DNA of 64,000 bases from Tautonia rosea (lineage in GTDB: Bacteria > Planctomycetota > Planctomycetia > Isosphaerales > Isosphaeraceae): assembly GCF_012958305.1 (NCBI RefSeq), contig NZ_JABBYO010000021.1, forward strand, positions 1-64,000, written 5' to 3'. Positions 7,032 to 15,984 of this stretch are shown here, one piece after another. Each line of letters begins with the position of its first letter. The stretch's first letter is position 1. The translations under genes were made by a program, and so were the position numbers. The notes under the pieces were generated by a model that saw only the letters and a program-made list of their open reading frames with translations, made no database searches and was not told where the DNA came from.

Positions 7032-8659
7032 CGATGACCCCTCGTCGCCTTCGGGCTCCGGCGGTGGACGGCGGCGTTCTGGCCGACCCTCCGCTGGCCG
7101 AGGCTCCCGGTCTTTTCGACGCCAACCGAGCGCGGCTTGCCTCGTGGGATCATGACTTCCAGGGGCGTCGGGCCGGGCGTCTCCGGGCGATGGCACGGCA
7201 TGAGATTCTGGAACAATCGCGACGGTTCCTGCGCCGCTTCGGGCTCGACGACCTGGACGGTTTGCCGGAGCCGGGGCGTGATCCGAATGTGCCGTTGATC
7301 GTGACCGGGCATCAGCCCGAGCTGTCGCATCCGGGGGTCTGGGTCAAGAACTTCGCCACGGCATCGATTGCCGGGGCGGTTGGGGGCTTGGGCCTGAACC
7401 TGATCGTCGATAACGACATTCCGAAGGCGGTGGCCGTTCGCGTGCCGTTTCGGGAAAACGGCCGGTTGCTCTCGCGTTATGTGGCGTTCGATGAGTGGTC
7501 GGGGGAGTTCCCGTACGAGGAGCTGCCCGTCAGGGACGAAGGTGCCTTTGCGAGCTTCGCCGATCGGACGCTCGCCCTGATGGGGGGCGTGATCGACGAT
7601 CCGTTGCTTCGGCACGACTGGCCGAGGGCGATCGAGGCCGCCGGGACGACCGACCGCCTGGGGCTTCGCCTGGCCGCGATGCGGCGGGCGAGGGAAGCGG
7701 CATGGGGGGTGAGGAACGCTGAGATTCCGCTGAGTCGCGTTTGCGAGTCGGAGGCGTTTCTCTGGTTCACCTGCCATCTGCTGGCCCATTTGCCCCGATT
7801 TCGACGCGTGCACAACGCGGCGCTGGGGCGGTATCGCAAGGCGCACGGGATTCGGAGCCGGAACCATCCGGTGCCCGAGCTGACCCAGGACGGGGACTGG
7901 TACGAGGCTCCGTTCTGGATCTGGCGGCGCGAATCGCCTCGGCGTCATCCGTTGCTGGCCCGACAGGTCGATTCGACCCGGATGGAGCTTCGGATCGCCG
8001 GAGAGGATGAGCCGTTCTGCGAGCTGCCACTCGGTCCCGATCGGGATGCTTGTTGCGCGGTCGAACGGCTTCGGGAGCTGCCGGCCCAGGGCGTCCGCTT
8101 GCGGACTCGGGCTTTGACGACCACGATGTTCGCCCGGGCCTTGCTGGGGGACCTGTTCCTGCACGGGATTGGGGGGGCGAAGTACGACGAGCTGGGAGAC
8201 GAGGTCTTCCGGGGCGTCTTCGGGATCGAGCCCCCCGGATTCCTGACCCTGTCGCTGACCCTCTGGCCGGGATTGCCCGATGATCCGGCCTCGGCCGAGG
8301 AGCTTCGGAGGGTCGAGGCCCAGATTCGTGATTTGACGTTCAATCCCGACCGCCACCTGACCGATCCGATGCCCGAGGCGGCCCGGTCGGCGGTTCTGGC
8401 GAAGCAATCGGCGGTGGACGGCCCGACCGGGTCGAGGCGTGATCGGATCGCGCGGTACTTCGCGATTCGAGAGGCCAACCGGGCACTTGAGCCGTTTGTG
8501 TCGGCCGAGCGGGGCGACCTGCAACGGCAGGCCGAGCGATTGCGGACGGGCCTGGCACGCAATGCGCTGGCCCGGAGTCGGGAGTATGCGGCGGTTCTCC
8601 ACCCCTCGGATCGGCTCCGATCGGCCTTGAAAGGGGCCTCTCGGGTGGCTTCGACGTAA
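7028..8659 (+). CDS. Conserved hypothetical protein, remotely BshC-like
   Basis: About 543 residues, starting at the ATG that overlaps the upstream stop as ATGA. I recognise no close family, but two stretches recall BshC, the last enzyme of bacillithiol synthesis: LIVTGHQPELSHPGVWVKNF (BshC has an early VTGQQ-x-GLFTGP-type motif) and a later FLHGIGGAKYDELGDEVF (BshC has a Gly-Gly-Pro-Gly-Glu loop before a helix). Between them is LGLNLIVDNDIPKAVAVRVP, suggestive of a Rossmann-like sheet. It has no signal peptide. Coupling to a glycosyltransferase suggests a shared pathway building or finishing a sugar conjugate. The BshC link is an inference from short motifs only. Confidence 0.75.
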   Translation: MTMTPRRLRAPAVDGGVLADPPLAEAPGLFDANRARLASWDHDFQGRRAGRLRAMARHEILEQSRRFLRRFGLDDLDGLPEPGRDPNVPLIVTGHQPELSHPGVWVKNFATASIAGAVGGLGLNLIVDNDIPKAVAVRVPFRENGRLLSRYVAFDEWSGEFPYEELPVRDEGAFASFADRTLALMGGVIDDPLLRHDWPRAIEAAGTTDRLGLRLAAMRRAREAAWGVRNAEIPLSRVCESEAFLWFTCHLLAHLPRFRRVHNAALGRYRKAHGIRSRNHPVPELTQDGDWYEAPFWIWRRESPRRHPLLARQVDSTRMELRIAGEDEPFCELPLGPDRDACCAVERLRELPAQGVRLRTRALTTTMFARALLGDLFLHGIGGAKYDELGDEVFRGVFGIEPPGFLTLSLTLWPGLPDDPASAEELRRVEAQIRDLTFNPDRHLTDPMPEAARSAVLAKQSAVDGPTGSRRDRIARYFAIREANRALEPFVSAERGDLQRQAERLRTGLARNALARSREYAAVLHPSDRLRSALKGASRVAST

Positions 8660-8661
8660 GG

Positions 8662-8686
8662 TCCGGCAGAATTGCCGGAAATTTTC
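8662..8686 (+). terminator. Hairpin terminator after the BshC-like gene
   Basis: TCCGGCA (8662-8668) and TGCCGGA (8673-8679) form a 7-bp stem with a four-base loop, followed by AATTTTC. It begins three bases after the stop codon. Confidence 0.6.
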
Positions 8687-8822
8687 GCCGCTCGCCCGAG
8701 GCGGAGGGCCGGTTGGTCCCCTACAATAGGGCATTCGGTCGTGCCGCGGCCTGCCGGATGATCGGCTCGGGCCGCGGGTCCGGACTGTTCAGCCCGAGCC
8801 GCCGCGAGCCGGCGGCCTTCTG

Positions 8823-10109
8823 GTGCGTTCGCTGATGAAAGAGTCCCCGTCCAGCTCGCGATTGCCCGTCCGTCGCGGCCCCGTGGAATTCTGCCAGGGG
8901 AGCGAGGCCGATCACGAGGCCATCTATCAAACCCTGTTGCATGTCTTTCACGGGCCGGACCGCGAGGCGTTCCTCGGCTCGCTCAGCGATCCGTCTTACA
9001 AGCCCGAGCAGCGCTTGCTGGCTCGGGTGGATGGGAAGGTGGCGAGTCATGCGCACCTGACCGAGCGGATTGTCCGCTACGGATCGGTCGCGCTGGCCAT
9101 GAATGGCGTGATGTGGGTCGGCACCTTGCCGGAATACCGGGGGCAGGGCTACGCCCAGGAACTGCTCCGGCTGGCCGATACCCGCGCCAAAGCCTCGGGG
9201 GCGGTCTTGATGGCCCTGACGACGGCGATGCCCCGCTTCTACCGGCCGATCGGCTGGGGACTGTGCGGTAAGCAGACCCTGGCCAAGGCCCCCAGCCGGA
9301 CCTTGCCGATCGGCGGGGACGCCGCGGCCGAAGGCCAGCCTGGTCCGTGGCACGTCCGGCCCTGGAGGCAGGTCGAGCTGGGGGACCTGATGGAGCTTTA
9401 CGACCGCAACTACGGCCAGACGACGGGCTCGATCGTCCGGACCGAGGAATACTGGCGCTGGATCATCGGCCGAAAGTACGCCCATGTGATCTGGGTGGCC
9501 TGCCTCGGCGAGAAGGTTCACGGCTACGCCTTTGTAAAGGATCACAAGATTCTGGAGCTGGCCGTCGATCCCGATCGGCCGGAGGCGCTTCCGGCCTTGC
9601 TTGGGCGGGTTCGATCGGAGGCCCTGGAACGGGCCTATCCGGAGGTGGTGGTGCATGCGCCGCTGAACCATCCGGTCATCAGCACCTTCCGCCAGATCAA
9701 GGGGACGATCCTTGATGTGGACGAGCTGGAAGGGAACGCCTCGATGTACCACATTCCCGATCCCGAGCGCTTTCTGAGGACGATCTTGCCCGAACTGTCG
9801 AAGCGGGTGGCCGCCTCGAACGCCTCGCCGGTCGAGCTGGGCCTGACGGTCGACGACCGCCGCTACCTGCTGCACATTGAGCCGGCCAAATCGCGCACCT
9901 CAATCGATCCCGACCGCCTCGGCCGCCGCCACCTGACCCTGACCGGCGACGCCTTCGTGCGGCTGGTCATGGGCCACACCGATCCCGACAGCTTGCTCGC
10001 CGAAGACCCCGGCATGCAGGCCTCGACCGCCACGGCGCTCGACTCGGCCCGCATTCTGTTTCCTCGTCAGCCGATCTGGCGGAGCCCGCTGGATGCGGCG
10101 TCGGCGTGA
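8823..10109 (+). CDS. GNAT-family N-acetyltransferase, Eis-like
   Basis: About 428 residues from GTG 8823 (or 424 from ATG 8835; neither has a clear ribosome-binding site). The N-terminal GNAT domain has VMWVGTLPEYRGQGYAQELL, where the Arg-Gly-Gln-Gly loop binds acetyl-CoA, then RFYRPIGWGLCGKQTLAKAP. A second, weaker acyltransferase-like half with VRPWRQVELGDLMELYDRNY and EEYWRWIIG follows, and a C-terminal segment that resembles the sterol-carrier-like end of Eis proteins. This three-part layout fits the Eis family, which acetylates amines of small molecules or proteins; the substrate cannot be told. TACAAT at 8722-8727 could be a minus-10 box. Confidence 0.8.
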   Translation: MRSLMKESPSSSRLPVRRGPVEFCQGSEADHEAIYQTLLHVFHGPDREAFLGSLSDPSYKPEQRLLARVDGKVASHAHLTERIVRYGSVALAMNGVMWVGTLPEYRGQGYAQELLRLADTRAKASGAVLMALTTAMPRFYRPIGWGLCGKQTLAKAPSRTLPIGGDAAAEGQPGPWHVRPWRQVELGDLMELYDRNYGQTTGSIVRTEEYWRWIIGRKYAHVIWVACLGEKVHGYAFVKDHKILELAVDPDRPEALPALLGRVRSEALERAYPEVVVHAPLNHPVISTFRQIKGTILDVDELEGNASMYHIPDPERFLRTILPELSKRVAASNASPVELGLTVDDRRYLLHIEPAKSRTSIDPDRLGRRHLTLTGDAFVRLVMGHTDPDSLLAEDPGMQASTATALDSARILFPRQPIWRSPLDAASA

Positions 10110-10137
10110 AAAATCGGCCAAGGGAGGCAGAGCATAC

Positions 10138-10860
10138 ATGGGTCGTTGGCTAATCCAGCTTGTAGGAGAGCATAGGGATCTCGAGGAATTTCCTTATTGG
10201 TTCCCAGAAGGGGAAATTTACGCGTTCGAAGAAGATGACAAGGTTTTCCTTACAGGATCGAGGTTAGAACGTTGTAGCGAAGCGATTGAGGTACAGGAAA
10301 CCGCGTTGCAAATCGTCGATGAATATTCAGCCGTCATTTCTCTGTTATGGCCTGCGCATAAACGGCCAGAAATCGTGGCAATCATTCGAGAAACGGACGA
10401 CGGCAAACGAAATCAATTTATCTTCACTCCATTCATTGAAAGCCGAGCCAAATTACACCACTTGGCGGTTCGAGGGGTTGGTCAAGCCGAGGAAACGCTT
10501 ACACAGACCAGGGGTCAACAACTTATCAATGCTGCCAGTTCGAACCATCATCTAAGAACTGGTCTGCATCTTTGGGGTGACCAGATACGAACTTGGCCAA
10601 GGCTCTATCGAATCCTTGAGGAACTTGAGACTTATCTGGGACAGAAGATGGACCATATCGGATTTTGTTCAAAACAAGAGCGATCTCGATTTACTCACTC
10701 TGCAAATTGCGCCGAGACCGCAGGTAAAGACGCTCGCCATGCTGGGGGTAAGTTCGATCCTCCTGAGAAACCGATGGCTCTTGGAGAGGCAACCGAATTC
10801 ATTCGGGCTCTCTTGGAGCAAACGCTCTCAAATGCCGCATCGACGGATCGAATAGACTGA
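10138..10860 (+). CDS. AT-rich orphan protein, accessory-type, unknown function
   Basis: A 240-residue soluble protein beginning MGRWLIQLVGEHRDLEEFPY; GGGAGG lies before ATG 10138. Its bases are clearly richer in A and T than either neighbour and it uses AT-ending codons freely, which suggests recent acquisition. The C-terminal part has RFTHSANCAETAGKDARHAG followed by PPEKPMALGEATEFIRALLE. Proteins with an RF-x-x-(S/T)AN...ARH...PM-x-L-x-EA tail are common in variable, often defence-related regions, but I cannot name a function. It starts 28 nt after the acetyltransferase gene and is followed by a 194-nt gap before pyrG. Confidence 0.72.
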   Translation: MGRWLIQLVGEHRDLEEFPYWFPEGEIYAFEEDDKVFLTGSRLERCSEAIEVQETALQIVDEYSAVISLLWPAHKRPEIVAIIRETDDGKRNQFIFTPFIESRAKLHHLAVRGVGQAEETLTQTRGQQLINAASSNHHLRTGLHLWGDQIRTWPRLYRILEELETYLGQKMDHIGFCSKQERSRFTHSANCAETAGKDARHAGGKFDPPEKPMALGEATEFIRALLEQTLSNAASTDRID

Positions 10861-10977
10861 TTGCGATTCCTAGGAGGATTCGCGAGTCTTCCGCAGTCTA
10901 CGAGAAAGGCCGACACCAAGACGGTGCAATGGTCTTGCAAAACGTTCCGTGCCGTGCGGTCGAGGATCGGGCGGGGA

Positions 10978-10986
10978 TGGTATACT
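10978..10986 (+). promoter_or_regulatory. Extended minus-10 promoter element before pyrG
   Basis: TGG immediately precedes TATACT (10981-10986), giving an extended minus-10 motif about 70 nt before the pyrG start. No good minus-35 is visible, which such promoters can lack. Confidence 0.45.
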
Positions 10987-11054
10987 GTTGGTTTTGAAGG
11001 CGTCAGGGGGCCATCGGGGCGCCGGGGAAGGCTCGGCGGGGAACGGGAAACGGA

Positions 11055-12689
11055 ATGGCAAAGCATATTTTCGTGACGGGCGGCGTGGTGAGCTCGCTGG
11101 GCAAGGGGTTGACGTGCGCGTCGATCGGGATGCTGCTGGAGCATCGGGGGCTGAGGGTTCGGTTGCAGAAGTTCGACCCGTACATCAATGTCGATCCGGG
11201 GACGATGAGCCCGTATCAGCACGGCGAGGTGTATGTGCTCGACGACGGGTCGGAGTGCGACCTGGACCTGGGGCATTATGAGCGGTTTACCGATGCGCCG
11301 TTGACCAAGGATTGCAACTACACGACGGGGAAGATTTATCTGTCGGTGATCCAGAAGGAGCGCGAGGGGAAGCACTACGAGGGGAACACTGTGCAGGTGA
11401 TCCCGCACATCACCGACGAGATCAAGGCGGCGGTGCTGAGGCTGGCGGATGACGACGTGGACGTGGTGATCACGGAGATCGGCGGCACGGTGGGCGACAT
11501 CGAGGGGTTGCCGTTTTTGGAGGCGATCCGGCAGTTTCCGCTGGACGTGGGGAAGGAAAATTGCCTGTTCATTCATTTGACGCTTGTGCCGTATTTGAAG
11601 GCCGCCGGAGAGCTGAAGACGAAGCCGACGCAGCACTCGGTGACGGCATTGCGGCAGATCGGCATTCAGCCGGACGTGCTCATTTGCAGAACCGAGCATT
11701 CGATGAGCGAGGACATGAAGCAGAAGATCGCGCTCTTCTGCAACGTCGAGCCGAAGGCGGTGATCGAGGAGCGCGACCGGGAGTTCAGCATCTATGAGGT
11801 GCCGTTGAGCCTGGTGGGCAACGGGCTGGACGACCTGATCGTCAAGAAGCTGAACCTGAAGGCGAATCCGCTGGAAATCGATGACTGGCGCGACCTGGTT
11901 GAGCGGATCAAGCACCCGGACGCCGAGGTGACGATCGCGGTGGTAGGGAAGTACATCAAGCATCGGGATTCATACAAGTCGGTGTATGAATCGCTCGATC
12001 ATGCGGGGATCGCGCATCGGGCGCGGGTGGTGGTGCGTCGGATCGAGTCGGAGGAACTGAGCCAGGGGGACCCGGGGGCCTTGCTGGCGGGGGTTGATGG
12101 GATTCTGATTCCGGGCGGGTTCGGGATGAGAGGAGTGGAAGGGAAGGTTGAGGCGATCAAGTACGCAAGGAGCAAGAAGATTCCGTTTTTTGGGATTTGC
12201 CTGGGGATGCAGTGCGCGACGATCGAGTTTGCCCGCAACGTGCTGGGCCTGGAAGGGGCCAACAGCACCGAGTTCGACAAGATGACCCCGCATCCGGTGA
12301 TTGCCCTGATGGAAGGTCAGCGCGTGGTGCGCGAGCGGGGCGGCACGATGCGGCTCGGGACGCAGAAATGCGTCTTGCGACCGGGGAGCATTGCCCATCG
12401 AGCCTACGGCACGGATGAGGTCTGGGAGCGGCACCGGCACCGCTACGAGTTCAACAACGGTTATCGGATGCACATGGAAGACACCGGGTTGATTCCGACC
12501 GGGACCAGCCCGGACGGGTCGCTGGTGGAGATCATCGAGATTCCGGACCACCCGTGGTTCCTCGCCGTGCAGTTCCACCCCGAGTTCCGCTCGAAGCCGA
12601 CGCGATCGCACCCGTTGTTCCACGACTTCATCGCCGCGGCGCTGGCCAGGCGGGAATCAGGACGGGCGGAGGTGGAGGCGAGGACCTGA
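11055..12689 (+). CDS. pyrG: CTP synthase
   Basis: A 544-residue full-length CTP synthase that aminates UTP to CTP using glutamine and ATP. The synthetase domain starts [20 protein letters not shown], with the P-loop-like [10 protein letters not shown], then [20 protein letters not shown] and the regulatory stretch [11 protein letters not shown]. The class I glutamine amidotransferase domain follows from about residue 290, with nucleophile Cys in [18 protein letters not shown] and the catalytic His/Glu in FHPEFRS. Length and motif order match bacterial enzymes throughout. Transcribed alone or with the gene downstream. Confidence 0.97.
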   Translation: MAKHIFVTGGVVSSLGKGLTCASIGMLLEHRGLRVRLQKFDPYINVDPGTMSPYQHGEVYVLDDGSECDLDLGHYERFTDAPLTKDCNYTTGKIYLSVIQKEREGKHYEGNTVQVIPHITDEIKAAVLRLADDDVDVVITEIGGTVGDIEGLPFLEAIRQFPLDVGKENCLFIHLTLVPYLKAAGELKTKPTQHSVTALRQIGIQPDVLICRTEHSMSEDMKQKIALFCNVEPKAVIEERDREFSIYEVPLSLVGNGLDDLIVKKLNLKANPLEIDDWRDLVERIKHPDAEVTIAVVGKYIKHRDSYKSVYESLDHAGIAHRARVVVRRIESEELSQGDPGALLAGVDGILIPGGFGMRGVEGKVEAIKYARSKKIPFFGICLGMQCATIEFARNVLGLEGANSTEFDKMTPHPVIALMEGQRVVRERGGTMRLGTQKCVLRPGSIAHRAYGTDEVWERHRHRYEFNNGYRMHMEDTGLIPTGTSPDGSLVEIIEIPDHPWFLAVQFHPEFRSKPTRSHPLFHDFIAAALARRESGRAEVEART

Positions 12690-12743
12690 TCGGTCCGGGA
12701 GCAACCGTTCCACCCGTTTTTTTTCTCTTTGGAGGGACGAGCA

Positions 12744-13334
12744 ATGGCGAGCATTACCCACGACGCGCCCACGATTCTCTCCGATGAGGAACTGCACACC
12801 CCGGAGATGACGCTGCCGGACCTGTTTGAGGTCATTGACGGAGTGGTGGTGGAGGTTCCGCCGATGGGTCTCGACGAAGGATTGCTTGCAAACGAGCTCA
12901 AGCGATTTCTTGATGCGTTCCTCGCTCAGCATCAGGTGGGTCGAGCACTCACGGAAATCCTCTTTGATCTGAGTCCGGCGGTGAATCGGAGTCGTCGGCC
13001 TGATGCGGCCTTCATCAGTTTTGATCGATGGCCGAGGGGCAAGCGACTCGGACGAGGGATCGCGATGCCTGCGACCCCCGAAATCGCCGCCGAGGTCGTC
13101 AGCCCCGGAGACGGGGCGGCCGATCTGATGGACAAGCTCCACGAGTACTTCGCCGCCGGGGCGCAGCTCGTCTGGATCGTGTATCCGAGCGTGGAACAGA
13201 TTTACGTTTACGATTCGGTCTCATCTGTTCGGATTCTCGGCCGCGCCGACCGGCTGGACGGGGGCGCGGTCTTGCCAGGGTTTGTGCTGCCGTTGGCCGA
13301 GCTGTTCGGCCCAGCGGCCGAGCCGGGAGCCTGA
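12744..13334 (+). CDS. Uma2-family (DUF820) putative PD-(D/E)XK nuclease
   Basis: A 196-residue protein starting at ATG 12744, preceded by GGAGGGA. It has the Uma2 pattern: FEVIDGVVVEVPPMG near the start, then a beta strand ending RRPDAAFIS with the active-site Asp, and PEIAAEVVSPGDGAADLMDK, where the Glu-x-x-S-P is the second metal-binding segment, and LVWIVYPSVEQIYVYD. These small proteins are highly amplified in planctomycetes and cyanobacteria. Their fold is that of restriction-endonuclease-like enzymes but the biological role is not established. It follows pyrG by 54 nt with a T-rich stretch between. Confidence 0.85.
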   Translation: MASITHDAPTILSDEELHTPEMTLPDLFEVIDGVVVEVPPMGLDEGLLANELKRFLDAFLAQHQVGRALTEILFDLSPAVNRSRRPDAAFISFDRWPRGKRLGRGIAMPATPEIAAEVVSPGDGAADLMDKLHEYFAAGAQLVWIVYPSVEQIYVYDSVSSVRILGRADRLDGGAVLPGFVLPLAELFGPAAEPGA

Positions 13335-13451
13335 GGCACCTCGGACGGGACGGTCTTCGGCTTCGGTGGGCTCTTGGGATTGGCGGAGGGGACCGTTAAG
13401 GTAAAGGCCACGCATCGCGTCGTGCCACTTCGTTCGAGAGAGGTCCCTCTG

Positions 13452-14777
13452 ATGATGGTTGCGAAACTTCGAAGGCTCATCGTTCCTGGTGCGCTCATGG
13501 CGGCAGCCCTGACGCTGGGCCTCGGCCCGGCTCAGGCCGACGAACCGAACGCGAAGCCGCCGAATGTGGTGATGATTATCTCGGATGATCATGCCTGGAC
13601 CGATTACGGCTTCATGGGGCACCCGTACGTGCGGACCCCCAACCTGGATCGGCTGGCGGGCGAGAGCCTGACCTTCAGCCGGGGGTATGTGCCGTCGAGC
13701 CTCTGCTGCCCGAGCCTGGCGAGCATCATCACCGGCCTCTTTCCCCATCAGAACAAGATCACGAGCAACGATCCGCCGGTGCCGGAAGGGATGACCAACG
13801 CCCAGTTCTACCGATCGTCCTTCTTCAATGAGGGTCGCGAGGTGATGAACCGGCACATGGAAGCCGTTCCCACACTGCCGAGGATGCTGGCCGAGCGGGA
13901 TTACCTGAGCCTTCAAACGGGCAAGTGGTGGCAAGGGCATTACTCTCGGGGGGGATTCACCCACGGCATGACCCAGGGGCAGCGGCACGGGGATGACGGG
14001 CTGGTGATCGGCCGGGAAACGATGGAGCCGATCGAGTCGTTCCTCGCCGAGGCGAAGGAACAGGACCGCCCCTTTTTCGTCTGGTACGCCCCATTTTTGC
14101 CTCACTCGCCGCACAACCCGCCCGAGCGGTTCCTGCAGCGCTACACGAACATCGCCCCGAGTCCCTCAATCGCCCGCTACTGGGCCATGATTGAATGGTT
14201 TGATGAGACGTGCGGCACGCTGCTCGACCTAATCGACGAGGAAGGGCTGGCCGAGGATACGATTGTGCTCTACGTCACGGACAACGGCTGGACCCAGGAC
14301 CCTGAGGGGCCCGGCTTTATTCGGTCGAAGCGGTCGCCGTACGACACCGGCCTGCGTACGCCGATCATGGTCCGATGGCCGGGCCGGGTCGAACCGCGAT
14401 GCTCGCACGAGCTGGCCAGCTCGGTGGACCTGGCCCCGACGATTCTCAAGGCCGTCGGCCTGGAGCCGACCGAGGCGATGCCGGGGATCAACCTGCTCGA
14501 TTCGGAGGCCGTTGGCCGTCGTCAGACGATTTTTGGCTCGAACTATGAACACAATGCCATCGACCTGGAGGAGCCGGCCGCGAACCTGCGCGAGCGGTGG
14601 GTGATCGACGGCTCGTGGAAGCTGATCGTCCCGACCGATCTGAGCGATCTTGACGGTCCCGAGCTGTATCAACTCGACGCCGATCCGGCCGAACTGCGGA
14701 ACCTGGCCGACGGGCAAACCGACCGTGTCGGGCAGATGATGGAGACGCTCAACGGGTGGTGGACCCCCCAGCCGTGA
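13452..14777 (+). CDS. Secreted sulfatase with a CCPSL active-site variant
   Basis: A 441-residue sulfatase. An N-terminal signal peptide (LIVPGALMAAALTLGLGPA) ends near residue 30, followed by PPNVVMIISDDHAWTDYGF, whose aspartates bind calcium. The formylglycine motif reads C85-C-P-S-L89: the usual final Arg of C-x-P-S-R is Leu. IVLYVTDNGWTQDPEGPGF supplies the second metal-binding Asp-Asn. GAGAGAGG precedes ATG 13452. It would desulfate an external polysaccharide or ester after maturation by a formylglycine-generating enzyme, if the variant motif is still recognised. A sequence-distinct sulfatase is at 33735. Confidence 0.88.
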   Translation: MMVAKLRRLIVPGALMAAALTLGLGPAQADEPNAKPPNVVMIISDDHAWTDYGFMGHPYVRTPNLDRLAGESLTFSRGYVPSSLCCPSLASIITGLFPHQNKITSNDPPVPEGMTNAQFYRSSFFNEGREVMNRHMEAVPTLPRMLAERDYLSLQTGKWWQGHYSRGGFTHGMTQGQRHGDDGLVIGRETMEPIESFLAEAKEQDRPFFVWYAPFLPHSPHNPPERFLQRYTNIAPSPSIARYWAMIEWFDETCGTLLDLIDEEGLAEDTIVLYVTDNGWTQDPEGPGFIRSKRSPYDTGLRTPIMVRWPGRVEPRCSHELASSVDLAPTILKAVGLEPTEAMPGINLLDSEAVGRRQTIFGSNYEHNAIDLEEPAANLRERWVIDGSWKLIVPTDLSDLDGPELYQLDADPAELRNLADGQTDRVGQMMETLNGWWTPQP

Positions 14778-14894
14778 CGGCCGATCGGGGCAATTGGGGT
14801 TTGCAGCGGGGGTCGCAATCCGTTATCGGTGGAGGTTCGGCTCTGCGTCCCGAGGCGCAGGGTACTCCGCGACTCGAACCACGGGAGCTTTGTC

Positions 14895-15320
14895 ATGGCC
14901 CAGGCCCAAACCGGCAACACGGTCCGCATCCACTACACCGGCCGGCTGGCCGATGGCACCGTTTTTGACAGCTCGGACGGCCGGCAGCCGCTCGAATTCA
15001 CGATCGGCGAAAGCCAGGTGATTCCCGGCTTCGAGGAGGCCGTCACCGGCATGGAGCCAGGGCAGGAGACCACGGTGACGATCCCCTCCGATCGGGCCTA
15101 CGGCGCCCATCGGGAGGAGCTGGTCTTTGACGTTCCCCGCACCCAGTTCCCAGACGACCTCGACCCGCAGATCGGCCAGCAATTGCAAATGACCAACGGC
15201 AGCCAGACGGCCGTCGTCACCGTGTCGAGCCTCTCGGACGGCTCGGTCACGCTCGACGCCAACCACCCGCTTGCGGGCAAGGATTTGACGTTCGACATCG
15301 CCCTGGTTGAGATCTGCTGA
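14895..15320 (+). CDS. FKBP-type peptidyl-prolyl isomerase, SlyD-like
   Basis: 141 residues from ATG 14895, which has GGGAG seven bases upstream. The FKBP core is [18 protein letters not shown], then [20 protein letters not shown]. The insert-in-flap arrangement ([18 protein letters not shown]) and the end [20 protein letters not shown] fit the SlyD/FkpA-like small family, which catalyses proline isomerisation and chaperones folding. SlyD's metal-binding histidine-rich tail is absent. No signal peptide, so cytoplasmic. The longer frame from 14829 reads through the leader and is rejected. Confidence 0.9.
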   Translation: MAQAQTGNTVRIHYTGRLADGTVFDSSDGRQPLEFTIGESQVIPGFEEAVTGMEPGQETTVTIPSDRAYGAHREELVFDVPRTQFPDDLDPQIGQQLQMTNGSQTAVVTVSSLSDGSVTLDANHPLAGKDLTFDIALVEIC

Positions 15321-15354
15321 GAATTCGGGCGGTTCGCGTTTGCCTGTCGCGGCC

Positions 15355-15379
15355 CCCTCTCCCGAGCCGGGGGAGAGGG
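15355..15379. repeat. CCCTC/GAGGG palindrome between convergent genes
   Basis: CCCTCTCCC (15355-15363) and GGGAGAGGG (15371-15379) form a 9-bp stem. It lies between the ends of the FKBP gene (plus) and the YkgJ-like gene (minus), well placed to be a bidirectional terminator. Same family as 5521, 18815, 18960 and 53164. Confidence 0.8.
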
Positions 15380-15406
15380 TGGCCGATCACGGTTGCGCGT
15401 GCGCGC

Positions 15407-15946
15407 TCAGCCGGCCGACGAACGGGCGAACAGGTCTCGGAGGCGGATGCGGACGCGGGCGGAAACCTCGCCGTGGGTTTGGTGCTGAAGGTGAGCGAGC
15501 TGCTCCTCGAACGGGCCGAGGGTCCAGCAGGCATCGGCAGGAAGGTCCTCGATGGGGGGGCCGGTGTCGTCGTTCAGGGGGCAGATGTCGCGGAGCTCGA
15601 TGAGGGAATCGCCGTCGTCGGCCTCGTCGAGCCAGCGGAGGGGGTAGCCCTGGGTCCGGCAGACGTAGGGGCGATGGTCGTAGATGCGGCACGCCCCCTG
15701 ATCGTCGAGGAAGGCGCAGGCCCCTTCGGGATGGGGGGCCTCGGTCGCGAGCAAGCGGGCATGATGCCGACGGATCCGATCGGCCTCGACCGGGAAGACG
15801 GTCAGGTCGTCGACGCAGCACGAGGCACAGCCGAGGCGGCATTGGAGCCGGTCGCGGTGCAGGGCGTCGAGCGGGGCCGTGGCGCGATCGACGGCGCGGT
15901 GCAGAGCGGCGATCGGGTCGTCGGCGTCGTCGGTCGGATCGGGCAC
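15407..15946 (-). CDS. YkgJ-type cysteine cluster protein (zinc or iron binding)
   Basis: 179 residues. The family signature is complete: LQCRLGCASCCVDDLTVFP, then GACAFLDDQGACRIYDHRPY and VCRTQGYPLRW, eight cysteines that bind metal, probably an iron-sulfur cluster or zinc. I place the start at GTG 15946, preceded by GGAG nine bases upstream, because in-frame starts further up lie inside the M50 protease gene. Last gene of a minus-strand run that begins at 18610, starting 38 nt after the protease gene. The biochemical role of the family is not settled. Confidence 0.83.
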   Translation of the reverse strand: MPDPTDDADDPIAALHRAVDRATAPLDALHRDRLQCRLGCASCCVDDLTVFPVEADRIRRHHARLLATEAPHPEGACAFLDDQGACRIYDHRPYVCRTQGYPLRWLDEADDGDSLIELRDICPLNDDTGPPIEDLPADACWTLGPFEEQLAHLQHQTHGEVSARVRIRLRDLFARSSAG

Positions 15947-15984
15947 GCCAGGGGGCTCCGGGGGATTCCCTCGAAGGGGATGGA

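Noticed and set aside
12711-12727. T-run after pyrG as an intrinsic terminator
   Set aside because: No convincing stem precedes the Ts, and the next ribosome-binding site follows immediately.
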